This document shows, one piece after another, positions 15,105-21,616 of a stretch of DNA of 26,284 bases. Within the stretch, counting starts at the first letter, position 1, and each line of letters begins with the position of its first letter. The stretch is from a virus, in IMG/VR virus record IMGVR_UViG_3300031232_000029, positions 1 through 26,284 of that record; one strand, written 5' to 3'. The notes below the pieces were generated by a model. That model searched no databases. It was not told where the DNA came from and saw only the letters and a program-made list of their open reading frames with translations. Position numbers and translations under genes: made by a program.

Positions 15105-15506
15105 ATGGATGACATTACTTTTCCGACTGACACTGATTCGACCGTCTCTGGCTCCACGCAGCCTCTCATCACTAATGCCGGTGCTAAGGTGGAATTGCTG
15201 ATTAACCAGCCTATTCCTACCAGCTCGCGCGGGCGTAAGCGCAAGCCTCTGGACGAGACCTATCCATTCACTGACATGGTTGTCGGTGCAAGCTTCGTTG
15301 TTAGTGGTAAAAAGGAGGTTCAACAGGCGCGTAATGCTGCCCAGCAATGGGCAAAGGAGCATGAGACATGGAAGTTCATTACTCGTAACCTCTCAGGCCA
15401 CGCTAACCCGCATGGTGGCGTGTATCCAGCTGATACCATCGGCGTCTGGCGCGTTCCTCCTACGTCTACTGTCGTTCGCGATACCACCACTGACCATTCC
15501 TCGTAG
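15105..15506 (+). CDS. Phage protein of the DUF7303-like type
   Basis: A 133-residue protein starts at ATG 15105, with a purine stretch (AAAGAGCAAG) upstream. After a Ser/Thr-rich N-terminus comes a basic patch (SSRGRKRKPLD), then YPFTDMVVGASFVVSGKKEV and a helix QQARNAAQQWAKEH. W-K-F-I-T-R-N and a G-V-W-R-V strand follow. This order (YP..M.VG.SF.V ... helix ... F.TR ... WR) is seen in a widespread family of small phage proteins of unknown function, often annotated DUF7303. It ends 4 bases before the RiPP-like precursor, so the two should be translated from one message. It has no resemblance to a modification enzyme. Confidence 0.68.
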   Translation: MDDITFPTDTDSTVSGSTQPLITNAGAKVELLINQPIPTSSRGRKRKPLDETYPFTDMVVGASFVVSGKKEVQQARNAAQQWAKEHETWKFITRNLSGHANPHGGVYPADTIGVWRVPPTSTVVRDTTTDHSS

Positions 15507-15510
15507 ATTT

Positions 15511-15693
15511 ATGAAGCACACTCGTAAGAAGTTGAATCTCAAGAACGAAACACTGCGTAATCTTCGTCATGTTGACATTACTAGCGTCAATGGAGGCGCT
15601 CCAAAAGAAACCGACGAGGGCGCTAGCTGCGGGACGTGCACAATGACATGTCCAACCAATACCTGTACAACTTATCAGTCATACGAGTGTTAG
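15511..15693 (+). CDS. Lanthipeptide-like RiPP precursor peptide
   Basis: A 60-residue peptide from ATG 15511. The frame is open further upstream, but MKHTRKK is where the precursor-like sequence begins. The leader RKKLNLKNETLRNL...ITSVNGG has the K-L-x-L-x-x-E-T-L-R-x-L ... V-x-G-G signature of class I lanthipeptide and related precursors, with the double glycine at 28-29 as the likely cleavage site. The core holds five Cys (40, 43, 47, 52, 60) and ten Ser/Thr, arranged as repeated S-C or T-C pairs (ASCGTCTMTC, then PTNTCTTYQSYEC). There is no good Shine-Dalgarno; translation probably couples to the gene ending 4 bases before. No LanB/LanC, radical SAM, YcaO or transporter gene is in the window, so maturation would rely on host or distant phage enzymes. 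Function inferred. Confidence 0.8.
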   Translation: MKHTRKKLNLKNETLRNLRHVDITSVNGGAPKETDEGASCGTCTMTCPTNTCTTYQSYEC

Positions 15694-15787
15694 TGTTAGT
15701 GGTCTGAATCCTGCTTCGACCTCTCATTGACTATAATCTACCTGGACTAAAGTCTGTAATATGGGGTGAGAGGCCCTTGGAGGATTT

Positions 15788-16219
15788 ATGGCAAAAGATT
15801 ATGACGGTTCTGAGCTCACTATTAAGATGATGTTCGAGCGCGCGGTTAGGGGGCTGAAGTCGCAAGACTTCAACCCCTCATTGAAGCAGGGGGCCTGCGT
15901 ATACAAGTCGGAAGATGGAAAACACTGTTCATGGGGGTGGGTTGACATGTACATCCCCGATTATGCCGAGGGCGGAACGGTGACCGTCCTGTACGAAAAT
16001 AAAATAGGTATCGCTGCGACACTTACCGCGGATGAGCTAGAATTTGCAAAAGATCTGCAGGAAGCACATGACCGAGGTGCCTTCGGGAGTCCGGGCCGGC
16101 GGCGAGGCGCCCCACCGCCCTCGGCGATTATTATTGATAGCCTGAAAGTCGTCATGGTTAAGTATGGCCTCCTAAATGCATGCAAGGCTCTTTTCGACGA
16201 CGGAGAAAGCAACCAATGA
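15788..16219 (+). CDS. Unknown phage protein with CxY...GxxC motif
   Basis: A 143-residue protein starts at ATG 15788 with GGAGG 4 bases upstream. The N-terminal half contains QGACVYKSEDGKHCSWGW, a C-x-Y-x(4)-D-G-x-x-C-x-x-G motif found in many phage proteins of unknown function. Two helices follow (LTADELEFAKDLQEAHDRG and LKVVMVKYGLLNACKALFDD) around a basic-proline loop (GRRRGAPPP). The motif has a loose likeness to the M-C-C-L-G-F element of the paralogue pair at 18544-19259. Its stop overlaps the start of the beta-helix gene (ATGA). Confidence 0.65.
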   Translation: MAKDYDGSELTIKMMFERAVRGLKSQDFNPSLKQGACVYKSEDGKHCSWGWVDMYIPDYAEGGTVTVLYENKIGIAATLTADELEFAKDLQEAHDRGAFGSPGRRRGAPPPSAIIIDSLKVVMVKYGLLNACKALFDDGESNQ

Positions 16220-17484
16220 GCGACACTAGTGATATTCAGGCGATTATTGATAATGCGCCGCCGGGTACCGTGGTTTCTCTTGACCAAAATAGGCAGTATG
16301 TTATCTCCCCAGGGGCCTCTAACATTGGCGGAATTGTTTTACGCAATTCTTATATTACTCTCAATCTTAACGGTTCCACTCTAGTTGCAGCCAATAACGT
16401 ACCAGTAGCGTTTAGCACTGTCATGGTCACGGGGCCTGGATGTAGGGTGCTCAATGGAACCCTGTTAGGGCCCGTTACTGGTGGAGGGGAGCACCAGCAC
16501 GGATTATGGGTTCAGGGTGCTGGATTTGTAGGCAGTGACATTGTCTCCAATCTTAATCGTGGAGATGGAATTTATTGCTATACTGGAGCTGATGGTGTGA
16601 CGCTTAGACGATGCATCACCCAATCAAATTTTCGCAATGGAGTTACCGCAGGAGGAGCCATCAGCGGTATGATGGTTGACAATCTAGTATCCACAGGGAA
16701 CTTGGCCCAGCAATTCGACGTAGAACCGGATTCGAGTAGTGGTATAGTTGTCAATAACTTGGTTATTAACGGCTCTATTCTGGACTGCATGCAGTCGACC
16801 GACTATGCAGTCACACTTGGCGATAAAGGACGTAACCACAAGTTAATCAACTCTACCATAAATGGTGGCATATTTATGCCTTGGGCCGATTCTGTGGACA
16901 TTATTGACTGTAATGGCACCAACAGGACTAGTAAGGGCTGCGTAGAGATTAACAGAGCGTCGACGAGGATTAATATTAGTCGATGCAATTTCATGGCAAC
17001 AGTAGCTAAGCGTGCTATATTGTGCGAGGCCACTGCTGGCGGTAGTCCCGACGCCATAACTATCATTGACACTAATCTGACTACACAAGCACCCGGGGCC
17101 TGCGCTATTGAGAACAACAATGCAATTAGTCTGCACATTGAGCGATGCCAGCTGCAAGGTAATGGCACGCGCGCTGCGCAGCGTGGTGGCATTATGAATA
17201 GAGCAACCATACTTCCGCCTGGCCAGATGAAGTCTGTTACTATCATTGACACTAATATTCTTGACTTCGGAGAAGCGGCCGTTGTGTGTGGAGGTAACAG
17301 CGCTGTTCTTGCTGACGGTACCAAAATTGTGTCGTCTATTTATAGAGTTACAGCGTTAAATCTATCTCATAATATGCCAATCAGGTTTCTTATGGACAAT
17401 ACGGTTCAACACTTTGTTTCTGATATGCCTCGTGTTGGACCTGATGCAGGTGGATTTAGTGGCGACTGGACACTGTTATATTAG
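16216..17484 (+). CDS. Right-handed parallel beta-helix (pectate lyase-like) protein
   Basis: 422 residues from ATG 16216, overlapping the upstream TGA, with GGAG about 10 bases before. The opening IQAIIDNAPPGTVVSLDQ.. and Y-V-I-S-P-G are typical of the capping strand of pectate-lyase-like proteins. Repeating short strands with Asn/Gly/Asp turns follow (GDGIYCYTGADGVTLRRC, GAISGMMVDNLVSTGN, VTIIDTNILDFG), the last type recurring near the end (TIIDTNL, TIIDTNI). This fold occurs in phage tailspikes and depolymerases and in surface-sugar enzymes. No signal peptide is visible. Unlike a standard tailspike it is encoded far from the structural genes and on the other strand. Enzymatic activity cannot be judged from sequence. 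Confidence 0.78.
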   Translation: MSDTSDIQAIIDNAPPGTVVSLDQNRQYVISPGASNIGGIVLRNSYITLNLNGSTLVAANNVPVAFSTVMVTGPGCRVLNGTLLGPVTGGGEHQHGLWVQGAGFVGSDIVSNLNRGDGIYCYTGADGVTLRRCITQSNFRNGVTAGGAISGMMVDNLVSTGNLAQQFDVEPDSSSGIVVNNLVINGSILDCMQSTDYAVTLGDKGRNHKLINSTINGGIFMPWADSVDIIDCNGTNRTSKGCVEINRASTRINISRCNFMATVAKRAILCEATAGGSPDAITIIDTNLTTQAPGACAIENNNAISLHIERCQLQGNGTRAAQRGGIMNRATILPPGQMKSVTIIDTNILDFGEAAVVCGGNSAVLADGTKIVSSIYRVTALNLSHNMPIRFLMDNTVQHFVSDMPRVGPDAGGFSGDWTLLY

Positions 17485-17526
17485 AGCTATAGCTCCACAA
17501 GAAATGGACACTAGAGACTAATAAAG

Positions 17527-17925
17527 ATGATTAAACTGTGTGTATTTGGTGGTAGAAATTTATATCCCACTATTGCTCAGATAAACGATGCAGTGTCAAG
17601 TTACTATGAGCCTTATGACCATTTACTGGTGTCTCGAAGTAGCGTAGAGGTTGTGTGTGGTATGGCACCTGGAGCTGACACACAAGGCTTACTATGGGGT
17701 GAATTGATGGGACTCCACGTTGAGAAATTCTATGCTCAATGGTCTAAGGGAAATCAGGCGGGCCCTGAGCGCAACGAGAGGATGGCGGCATATGCTACTC
17801 ATGGGATTGGATTTTGGGACGGTAAGAGCCGTGGCACCTCTAATATGGCAGCTCTGCTGTTGTTGGCTGGAAAGCCTGTTAAGTTAGTACCCATGAGCCC
17901 AACACCGCGTCCCCTTAAGCCATAG
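17527..17925 (+). CDS. SLOG-domain protein (DUF2493 / YspA-like)
   Basis: A 132-residue protein from ATG 17527. It has the motifs of the SLOG (DprA/LOG-related Rossmann) family. G-G-R lies at 8-10 after the first strand, with VVCGMAPGADTQGLLWG as the second nucleotide-binding loop. A-x-W-x-K-G ... A-G-P-E-R-N follows, and FWDGKSRGTSNM before the last helix. Such proteins are thought to bind nucleotide-derived ligands, and small phage versions are common beside nucleotide metabolism genes. The length is that of a single domain. The partner and ligand are unknown. Confidence 0.85.
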   Translation: MIKLCVFGGRNLYPTIAQINDAVSSYYEPYDHLLVSRSSVEVVCGMAPGADTQGLLWGELMGLHVEKFYAQWSKGNQAGPERNERMAAYATHGIGFWDGKSRGTSNMAALLLLAGKPVKLVPMSPTPRPLKP

Positions 17926-18038
17926 GATTTAGCGGGCTCTGTCTCCATTACGCCCCCTATACATTTAATCCCAAGCGCGCAGGCCGCACAGGCCGAGCAC
18001 TCTTAGCAACGTACTAACGGCGCACAGCCGCATACCCA
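17926..18038. other. Short non-coding stretch
   Basis: About 110 bases with GGCCG twice around 17983-17996 and no clear promoter or terminator. Nothing further can be supported. Confidence 0.4.
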
Positions 18039-18284
18039 ATGATGCATATATTAATGGCGATGTTAGTCTCGTGTATCTCATGCACCTCTAACAAGGAAAT
18101 TATTACAGTCAAAACCGGAGACACTGTAGTGTATATGTGTGGAGCCATCCCAACTACTCCAGGATATACATACTACTCGCCAGGCACGGGAATCACCGCT
18201 ATCTCCGATATAAACATTCTCGCTATTACCTCCTACATCAAAGAAATCGATGGGTGGAGTGAGTGCGTTAGGAACATACCATAA
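18039..18284 (+). CDS. Small possible lipoprotein or exported protein
   Basis: An 81-residue protein from ATG 18039 (or the next codon). The start MMHILMAMLVSCISC is a short hydrophobic segment containing L-V-S-C, which fits a lipobox. The segment is short and lacks the usual positive residues, so export is uncertain. The rest (EIITVKTGDTVVYMCG, then a Tyr/Pro/Gly-rich loop and TSYIKEIDGW) is compatible with a small beta domain. No ribosome-binding site is obvious. No family is recognised. If exported, a role at the host surface such as superinfection exclusion is conceivable. Confidence 0.5.
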   Translation: MMHILMAMLVSCISCTSNKEIITVKTGDTVVYMCGAIPTTPGYTYYSPGTGITAISDINILAITSYIKEIDGWSECVRNIP

Positions 18285-18383
18285 GACCGCTCAAGCGCCG
18301 CTACGGCTTTGCGTTCTGGATTTATGCGGAGTATCCCGCCCCTTTCTAAATATAACTAAGAAAATAATCACTAAATTTTATAT

Positions 18384-18421
18384 TGTCAAGGGTTGACAGA
18401 GTGCCCTGCCACCCGTAGGTT
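18384..18421 (+). promoter_or_regulatory. tRNA-Ile promoter with inverted TTGACA
   Basis: TTGACA at 18393-18398, 17-base spacer, TAGGTT at 18416-18421. The start would fall just before the tRNA at 18433. The -35 box is half of the dyad TGTCAAGGGTTGACA (18384-18398), which places a second TTGACA on the minus strand followed, 17 bases on, by TATTTT (18366-18361). Confidence 0.6.
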
Positions 18422-18432
18422 GACCGAACTGA

Positions 18433-18507
18433 CCTCAACTAGCTCATGATGGATAGAGCAATCGCCTTATAAGCGGTAGGTACTGAGTTCGACTCTCAGG
18501 TTGAGGA
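18433..18507 (+). tRNA. tRNA-Ile (anticodon UAU)
   Basis: Acceptor CCTCAAC / GTTGAGG with discriminator A. The D arm is GCTC-ATGATGGATA-GAGC, the anticodon arm ATCGC-CTTATAA-GCGGT (one T-G pair) with anticodon TAT, and the T arm CTGAG-TTCGACT-CTCAG. No CCA is encoded. It reads ATA directly, unlike the usual bacterial CAU/lysidine tRNA. Confidence 0.93.
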
Positions 18508-18509
18508 CT

Positions 18510-18524
18510 ACGTCATTATGACGT
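18510..18524. repeat. Palindrome ACGTCAT-T-ATGACGT
   Basis: Perfect 7-base arms around one T, between tRNA-Ile and the gene at 18544. The loop is too small for an RNA hairpin, so a protein-binding site or processing signal is more likely. Role unknown. Confidence 0.5.
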
Positions 18525-18543
18525 TAATAACAAAGGATATTGT

Positions 18544-18900
18544 ATGAGTCTTACTAAGCTTGTAATCGACCGGTCTAAATGGGGAGCTGGAGGCCTACTT
18601 AATGACGACGGGCGTATGTGTTGTCTAGGATTTGCTAGCAAGGCTTGTGGAGCTTCCGAAGATGAGATAGGAGGCCTTGCATTCCCTCCGCATAGTTTTG
18701 TTGGCAAATATAATATGCCACCATGGATGTGTTGTAATGAGAAATGCACGGACACCCGCTGCCGACCGGCCGCCGTGCTCGGGCATGCCGCCGCCGCAGG
18801 AATCAACGACAGCAGTATTCCTGAGTCAGAAAAAGAAGAAAGGCTTGCGAAGCTGTTTGCAGCAAATGGTATCGAGCTGTCTTTCATTGGAGTCAAGTAA
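18544..18900 (+). CDS. MCCLGF-family phage protein, copy 1
   Basis: A 118-residue protein from ATG 18544 with AAAGGA upstream. It belongs to a common phage family of unknown function marked by an L-V-I-D-R-S-K-W start, a G-R-M-C-C-L-G-F-A-S-K-A-C-G motif, an I-N-D-S turn and an ending E-E-R-L-A-K-L-F-A-A-N-G-I-E-L-S-F. The cysteines (M-C-C, A-C-G, W-M-C-C, K-C, R-C) could bind metal. A second copy follows, with TAATG overlap. Bases 18748-18800 are strongly GC-rich compared with the rest of the gene and encode the variable part (CTDTRCRPAAVLGHAAAAG). Confidence 0.75.
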   Translation: MSLTKLVIDRSKWGAGGLLNDDGRMCCLGFASKACGASEDEIGGLAFPPHSFVGKYNMPPWMCCNEKCTDTRCRPAAVLGHAAAAGINDSSIPESEKEERLAKLFAANGIELSFIGVK

Positions 18901-19259
18901 TGCTTATTACCAAGCTTGTTATTGATAGGTCTATGTGGGGAGCTGGCTCGTTGCTGCGGCCCGGTGACGGAAAAATGTGTTGTCTAGGATTTGCTAGCAA
19001 GGCTTGTGGCGCTACTGATGACGAGATTAAGGGGCTGGACTTTCCACCTCCATATTTTATTGATAAATATGGGCTTCCAAAGTGGATGTGCCTTTCACCG
19101 AAGTTCGAGCATCTGTGCGTCGACGAGGGCCTCGCGCCGGCGCTGCGCGCGACTAGTATTAACGATACTGTACATATTAGTGATTCTGAAAGGGAGTCTG
19201 AATTAATAAAATTATTCAATTATAATGGCATTGAATTATCTTTTATTGGAGTCAAGTAG
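18900..19259 (+). CDS. MCCLGF-family phage protein, copy 2 (tandem paralogue)
   Basis: A 119-residue protein whose ATG 18900 overlaps the stop of copy 1. It shares L-V-I-D-R-S-x-W-G-A-G, the K-M-C-C-L-G-F-A-S-K-A-C-G motif, I-N-D-T and the ending N-G-I-E-L-S-F-I-G-V-K with copy 1. Bases 18975-19009 are identical to 18616-18650 (35 bases), so the pair arose by tandem duplication or is kept similar by recombination. Between these shared parts the copies differ, and copy 2 has its own GC-rich patch at about 19113-19152 in the equivalent place. The stop overlaps the next GTG (TAGTG). Function unknown. Confidence 0.75.
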   Translation: MLITKLVIDRSMWGAGSLLRPGDGKMCCLGFASKACGATDDEIKGLDFPPPYFIDKYGLPKWMCLSPKFEHLCVDEGLAPALRATSINDTVHISDSERESELIKLFNYNGIELSFIGVK

Positions 19260-19750
19260 TGAGCCATCACGATAAGTCTAGCATTATTGTTCGATACGAG
19301 CGTACTCATTGTGTAACCCCAGTGCGCATTAAGAAGGAATGGGTTAATGGTACATTCCGAGCTACCCGGGTAACCGAAGTGCCTTGGAATAAGATGGAGA
19401 AGCCTGACAGTGCTAGGATGTCGTCTGGAGAGCTCGACAACTGGGGCTCGTGTATGTCAGTAGAAGACCGCAACGTTGACCCTACGCTTGTTAAGAGCTT
19501 CATGGAGTTCAGAGGATTGCTAGGTAAGCCTGGCACGTGGTTGGGCTCGGGGCTTCCCGGTGAGACGCCAAGTCATGACAAGTACCTACCTCTTGACGAT
19601 AATGCATGGGATTCTCATGCTCGCGATGTTGAGCGAGTCTCACGAGGAGAGGCTCCTACACAACCGAGCGGTTGGATTGAAGACCCATTGACAAGCACTG
19701 ATGACGACCTTACCTTAGCTGGAGAGAAATATGAACAGCCATCCCGATGA
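19259..19750 (+). CDS. Unknown 163-residue protein
   Basis: Starts with GTG 19259 overlapping the upstream TAG. The N-terminal part (SIIVRYERTHCVTPVRIKKEWVNGTF) looks beta-rich and basic. The second half is acidic and Pro/Gly-rich (SGLPGETPSHDKYLPLDDNA, DPLTSTDDDLTLAGE), probably partly disordered. No family is recognised. It lies in a coupled rightward series ending in the annealing protein, so a role near DNA metabolism is possible but not shown. Confidence 0.6.
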   Translation: MSHHDKSSIIVRYERTHCVTPVRIKKEWVNGTFRATRVTEVPWNKMEKPDSARMSSGELDNWGSCMSVEDRNVDPTLVKSFMEFRGLLGKPGTWLGSGLPGETPSHDKYLPLDDNAWDSHARDVERVSRGEAPTQPSGWIEDPLTSTDDDLTLAGEKYEQPSR

Positions 19751-19952
19751 TTTTACTTTTGCAATCATTGATAACTTGTCTAAGTTAATTAAGTTTCATG
19801 GCATGCGAGCCCGTGCCGAGGAGCTAGCCGCTGCGTTCCATGGTGACACCAGCGAAGAGTCTGATAAGCTTATCAAGCAACACGCATCTGCATATAATAC
19901 ACTTCGCTACACTCGAGATTCACTAGAGGACTTGTTCTATCGTAAATCATGA
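19731..19952 (+). CDS. Small helical protein of unknown function
   Basis: A 73-residue protein from ATG 19731, overlapping the previous gene by 20 bases; GGAGAG lies 8 bases upstream. Nearly all helix by composition (TFAIIDNLSKLIKFHGMRAR, YNTLRYTRDSLEDLFYRKS). It directly precedes the annealing protein gene, and its TGA overlaps an ATG of that frame. No family is recognised. Confidence 0.65.
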   Translation: MNSHPDDFTFAIIDNLSKLIKFHGMRARAEELAAAFHGDTSEESDKLIKQHASAYNTLRYTRDSLEDLFYRKS

Positions 19953-19990
19953 TACTACTCAGTCTTAACCGCGCACCCCTAGGAGTTGAT

Positions 19991-20632
19991 ATGATTTATG
20001 ATGGTATGGTAGATGGACAGCCAAGAAAGCCCGGAGCGGTGCTTAAAGCGGTACTTGAGTTGCGCCGCCGGGTTGGCATCATTGACAAGAAAAAGAAGCC
20101 TGGTATGCGGTTTGAAACTCGTAGTAGTGAGGACTTAATTGATGCAATGCGAGGTCCATGTAACGAGCTTGGACTGTTGATTTATCCTACTGAGTGCAAG
20201 GGTAATGGATTTCCAGTAGAGGACGGTACACTTGCGTCTGTTGGATTGGATGTTGTTGTCCAATCTGTAGAGGATGGCTCTGCTATTAAATGGGCAGGGT
20301 TTGGCCTCGGCGCCGATTCTCAAGATAAGGCCGGCGGAAAGGCCGGTACTTACGCATTCAAGGCAGCATGCTTACAGGGTTTATTGGCTGCCGGGGCTGA
20401 GGATACTGATGATACTGACACACCAATTCAGGGCGGAGTTCGAGCTCGACAGCCCTTGACGAAGACACAGGCAGTGACTATCTCTAAGGAGTACGTTCTA
20501 AGCAGGCTCAAGGCGGCGTCTGATACCGTAGCTTATGCTGAGGCAAAAGCCTTGCTAAGCAGGCTCAGCAAGGACGATGTGGTCGAACTATTCCCAATTG
20601 CTAAGGAAGCAAAGGAGCGAGTAGGTGCATAG
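19991..20632 (+). CDS. erf: ERF-family single-strand annealing protein
   Basis: 213 residues from ATG 19991, chosen because AGGAG lies 5 bases upstream; ATG 19949, overlapping the previous stop, would add 14 residues. It promotes annealing of single strands in phage recombination. The order fits ERF: a lysine-rich region before MRFETRSSEDLIDAM (39-53), a central strand set (LASVGLDVVVQSVEDG), and GLGADSQDKAGGKAGTYAFK (105-124), the hallmark G-x-x-x-x-D-K-A-x-x-K-A-x-T-Y-A-x-K. The C-terminal part is helical and may bind partners. It works naturally with the Cas4-like nuclease and SSB encoded downstream. Confidence 0.83.
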   Translation: MIYDGMVDGQPRKPGAVLKAVLELRRRVGIIDKKKKPGMRFETRSSEDLIDAMRGPCNELGLLIYPTECKGNGFPVEDGTLASVGLDVVVQSVEDGSAIKWAGFGLGADSQDKAGGKAGTYAFKAACLQGLLAAGAEDTDDTDTPIQGGVRARQPLTKTQAVTISKEYVLSRLKAASDTVAYAEAKALLSRLSKDDVVELFPIAKEAKERVGA

Positions 20633-20828
20633 TCATGTTAATGTGTGGGAGCATGTTCAGCCAGACTATAGTGCTGCATTGTCTCAGTGGACTAAATACT
20701 TTGGTAGTAGGTCTGGACTGTTTGAGGGAGTGTGGTATGACCCAAATCCGTATGCACTTGAGCCTGTTTGGAATGTAATAGATAAACTTAAGAAGATTAA
20801 TGTGTTCAACGAAATGGGAATCGGATAA
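20625..20828 (+). CDS. Small Trp/Tyr-rich unknown protein
   Basis: A 67-residue protein from GTG 20625 with GGAG 7 bases upstream, overlapping the end of the annealing gene by 8 bases. Aromatic-rich (NVWEHVQPDY, ALSQWTKYFG, VWYDPNPYALEPVWNV). No family is recognised. It is the last gene before the non-coding block and its terminator. Confidence 0.6.
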   Translation: MHSHVNVWEHVQPDYSAALSQWTKYFGSRSGLFEGVWYDPNPYALEPVWNVIDKLKKINVFNEMGIG

Positions 20829-20957
20829 TTATTGAGGAACTTATTAGGTTAGCAGTTAAGTCGGAGTATAAATAAGGATATCATCGCGGATTTAGTGCTA
20901 GTAGTGGTGTAGGAGCCCACGTAATAGAGTCCACCTTCGAGACGGACACATCTAGCT

Positions 20958-20977
20958 AGCCCTACGGGGCTTCTTTT
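20958..20977 (+). terminator. Rho-independent terminator
   Basis: AGCCC-TACG-GGGCT followed by TCTTTT. A five-pair GC-rich stem with a tetraloop and a T-run, 130 bases after the last gene of the preceding rightward series. Confidence 0.75.
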
Positions 20978-20990
20978 AAGGGGTAGTTAT

Positions 20991-21007
20991 GTTGGTTCGA
21001 ATCCAAC
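20991..21007 (+). other. tRNA T-arm-like hairpin
   Basis: GTTGG-TTCGAAT-CCAAC is a perfect T arm. The bases before it (CTTCTTTTAAGG) recall a Lys-type anticodon loop, but no matching acceptor or D arm is present. A tRNA remnant or an attachment-type tRNA 3' fragment is possible. Confidence 0.4.
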
Positions 21008-21224
21008 CCATTCATTGGCAAATGAGTGAAGTAGCGGCATTAACTTAGGTTATGGTAACCGCGCCCTAGTTATTGCAAAGTATCATAGAAGCGAGTGATG
21101 ATAATTCATGTACGTCTATGTGAAATGTAATCGGTAAAATCTTAGACCGTTAGTCGATGGCATCAATAAGCCTGGAAACGAGGGATCGGTCTTAGGCCTA
21201 TGACGTCTAACTAGCATAACACCA

Positions 21225-21254
21225 TTGACAATAGAGTCATTTAGTTGGTAGTCT
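21225..21254 (+). promoter_or_regulatory. Candidate promoter before the hairpin array
   Basis: TTGACA at 21225-21230, 18-base spacer, TAGTCT at 21249-21254. It would start transcription at the first of three hairpins. The -10 match is only partial. Confidence 0.35.
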
Positions 21255-21334
21255 TGCTGAAAGACTTTAAAGACATCTGAGCGATGCTCGCCAACACTTT
21301 ATGACTTTGCGTTCCAGCTTACTGGCGTAAAGTC
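21250..21334 (+). ncRNA. Putative structured RNA with three hairpins
   Basis: AGTCTT-GCTGA-AAGACT (21250-21266) and GAGC-GAT-GCTC (21279-21289) come first. The third is a long hairpin with outer stem GACTTTGCG / CGTAAAGTC, a TT bulge, and inner stem CCAG-CTTA-CTGG (21303-21334). A further imperfect CCAGG...CCTGG stem and a T5 run follow up to about 21375. No open frame covers them. That they form one RNA is inference. Confidence 0.45.
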
Positions 21335-21468
21335 GTCCAGGCAACATACATATAATTGTGTAAGCCCTGGCATTTTTGTGAGTCGGACCTTAAATATCGG
21401 ACCTATAGGTGATGTAATAATCGCTGACTCTATTTTGGGTGTGACACGGCCCGCCATATAGTGTCAAT

Positions 21469-21546
21469 GTCTTATAAGTTTATGGTTAGAATTTTAATTG
21501 AGACGTCCAACAATTAGAGGCATGGGTTCGAATCCCATATAAGATA
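21469..21546 (+). tRNA. tRNA-like element with abnormal anticodon arm
   Basis: Acceptor GTCTTAT / ATAAGAT (one G-T) with discriminator A, D arm GTTT-ATGGTTA-GAAT and T arm ATGGG-TTCGAAT-CCCAT are all good. The anticodon arm is TAATTG / CAATTA (6 pairs) with a 10-base loop AGACGTCCAA instead of 5 pairs and 7 bases, so no anticodon can be assigned. It could be a pseudo-tRNA or a specialised tRNA-shaped RNA. Confidence 0.5.
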
Positions 21547-21587
21547 CGGCATAGTTGTGTGTATAATCGATAGCATGAACACACTGG

Positions 21588-21616
21588 TTGACCACCATTA
21601 TAAGGTCTTTTATTAT
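21588..21616 (+). promoter_or_regulatory. Promoter of the recombination/replication series
   Basis: TTGACC at 21588-21593, 17-base spacer, TATTAT at 21611-21616. Transcription would begin about 20 bases before the nuclease gene at 21643. Near-consensus with the same spacing as the other promoters. Confidence 0.65.

Noticed and set aside
20880-20960. Possible full tRNA beginning GCGGATTTAG
   Set aside because: No pairing 3' acceptor or valid T arm can be found within tRNA distance.
21340-21375. Second rho-independent terminator (CCAGG...CCTGG then TTTTT)
   Set aside because: The loop of about 20 bases and a bulge make the stem weak; kept only as a remark in the structured RNA entry.
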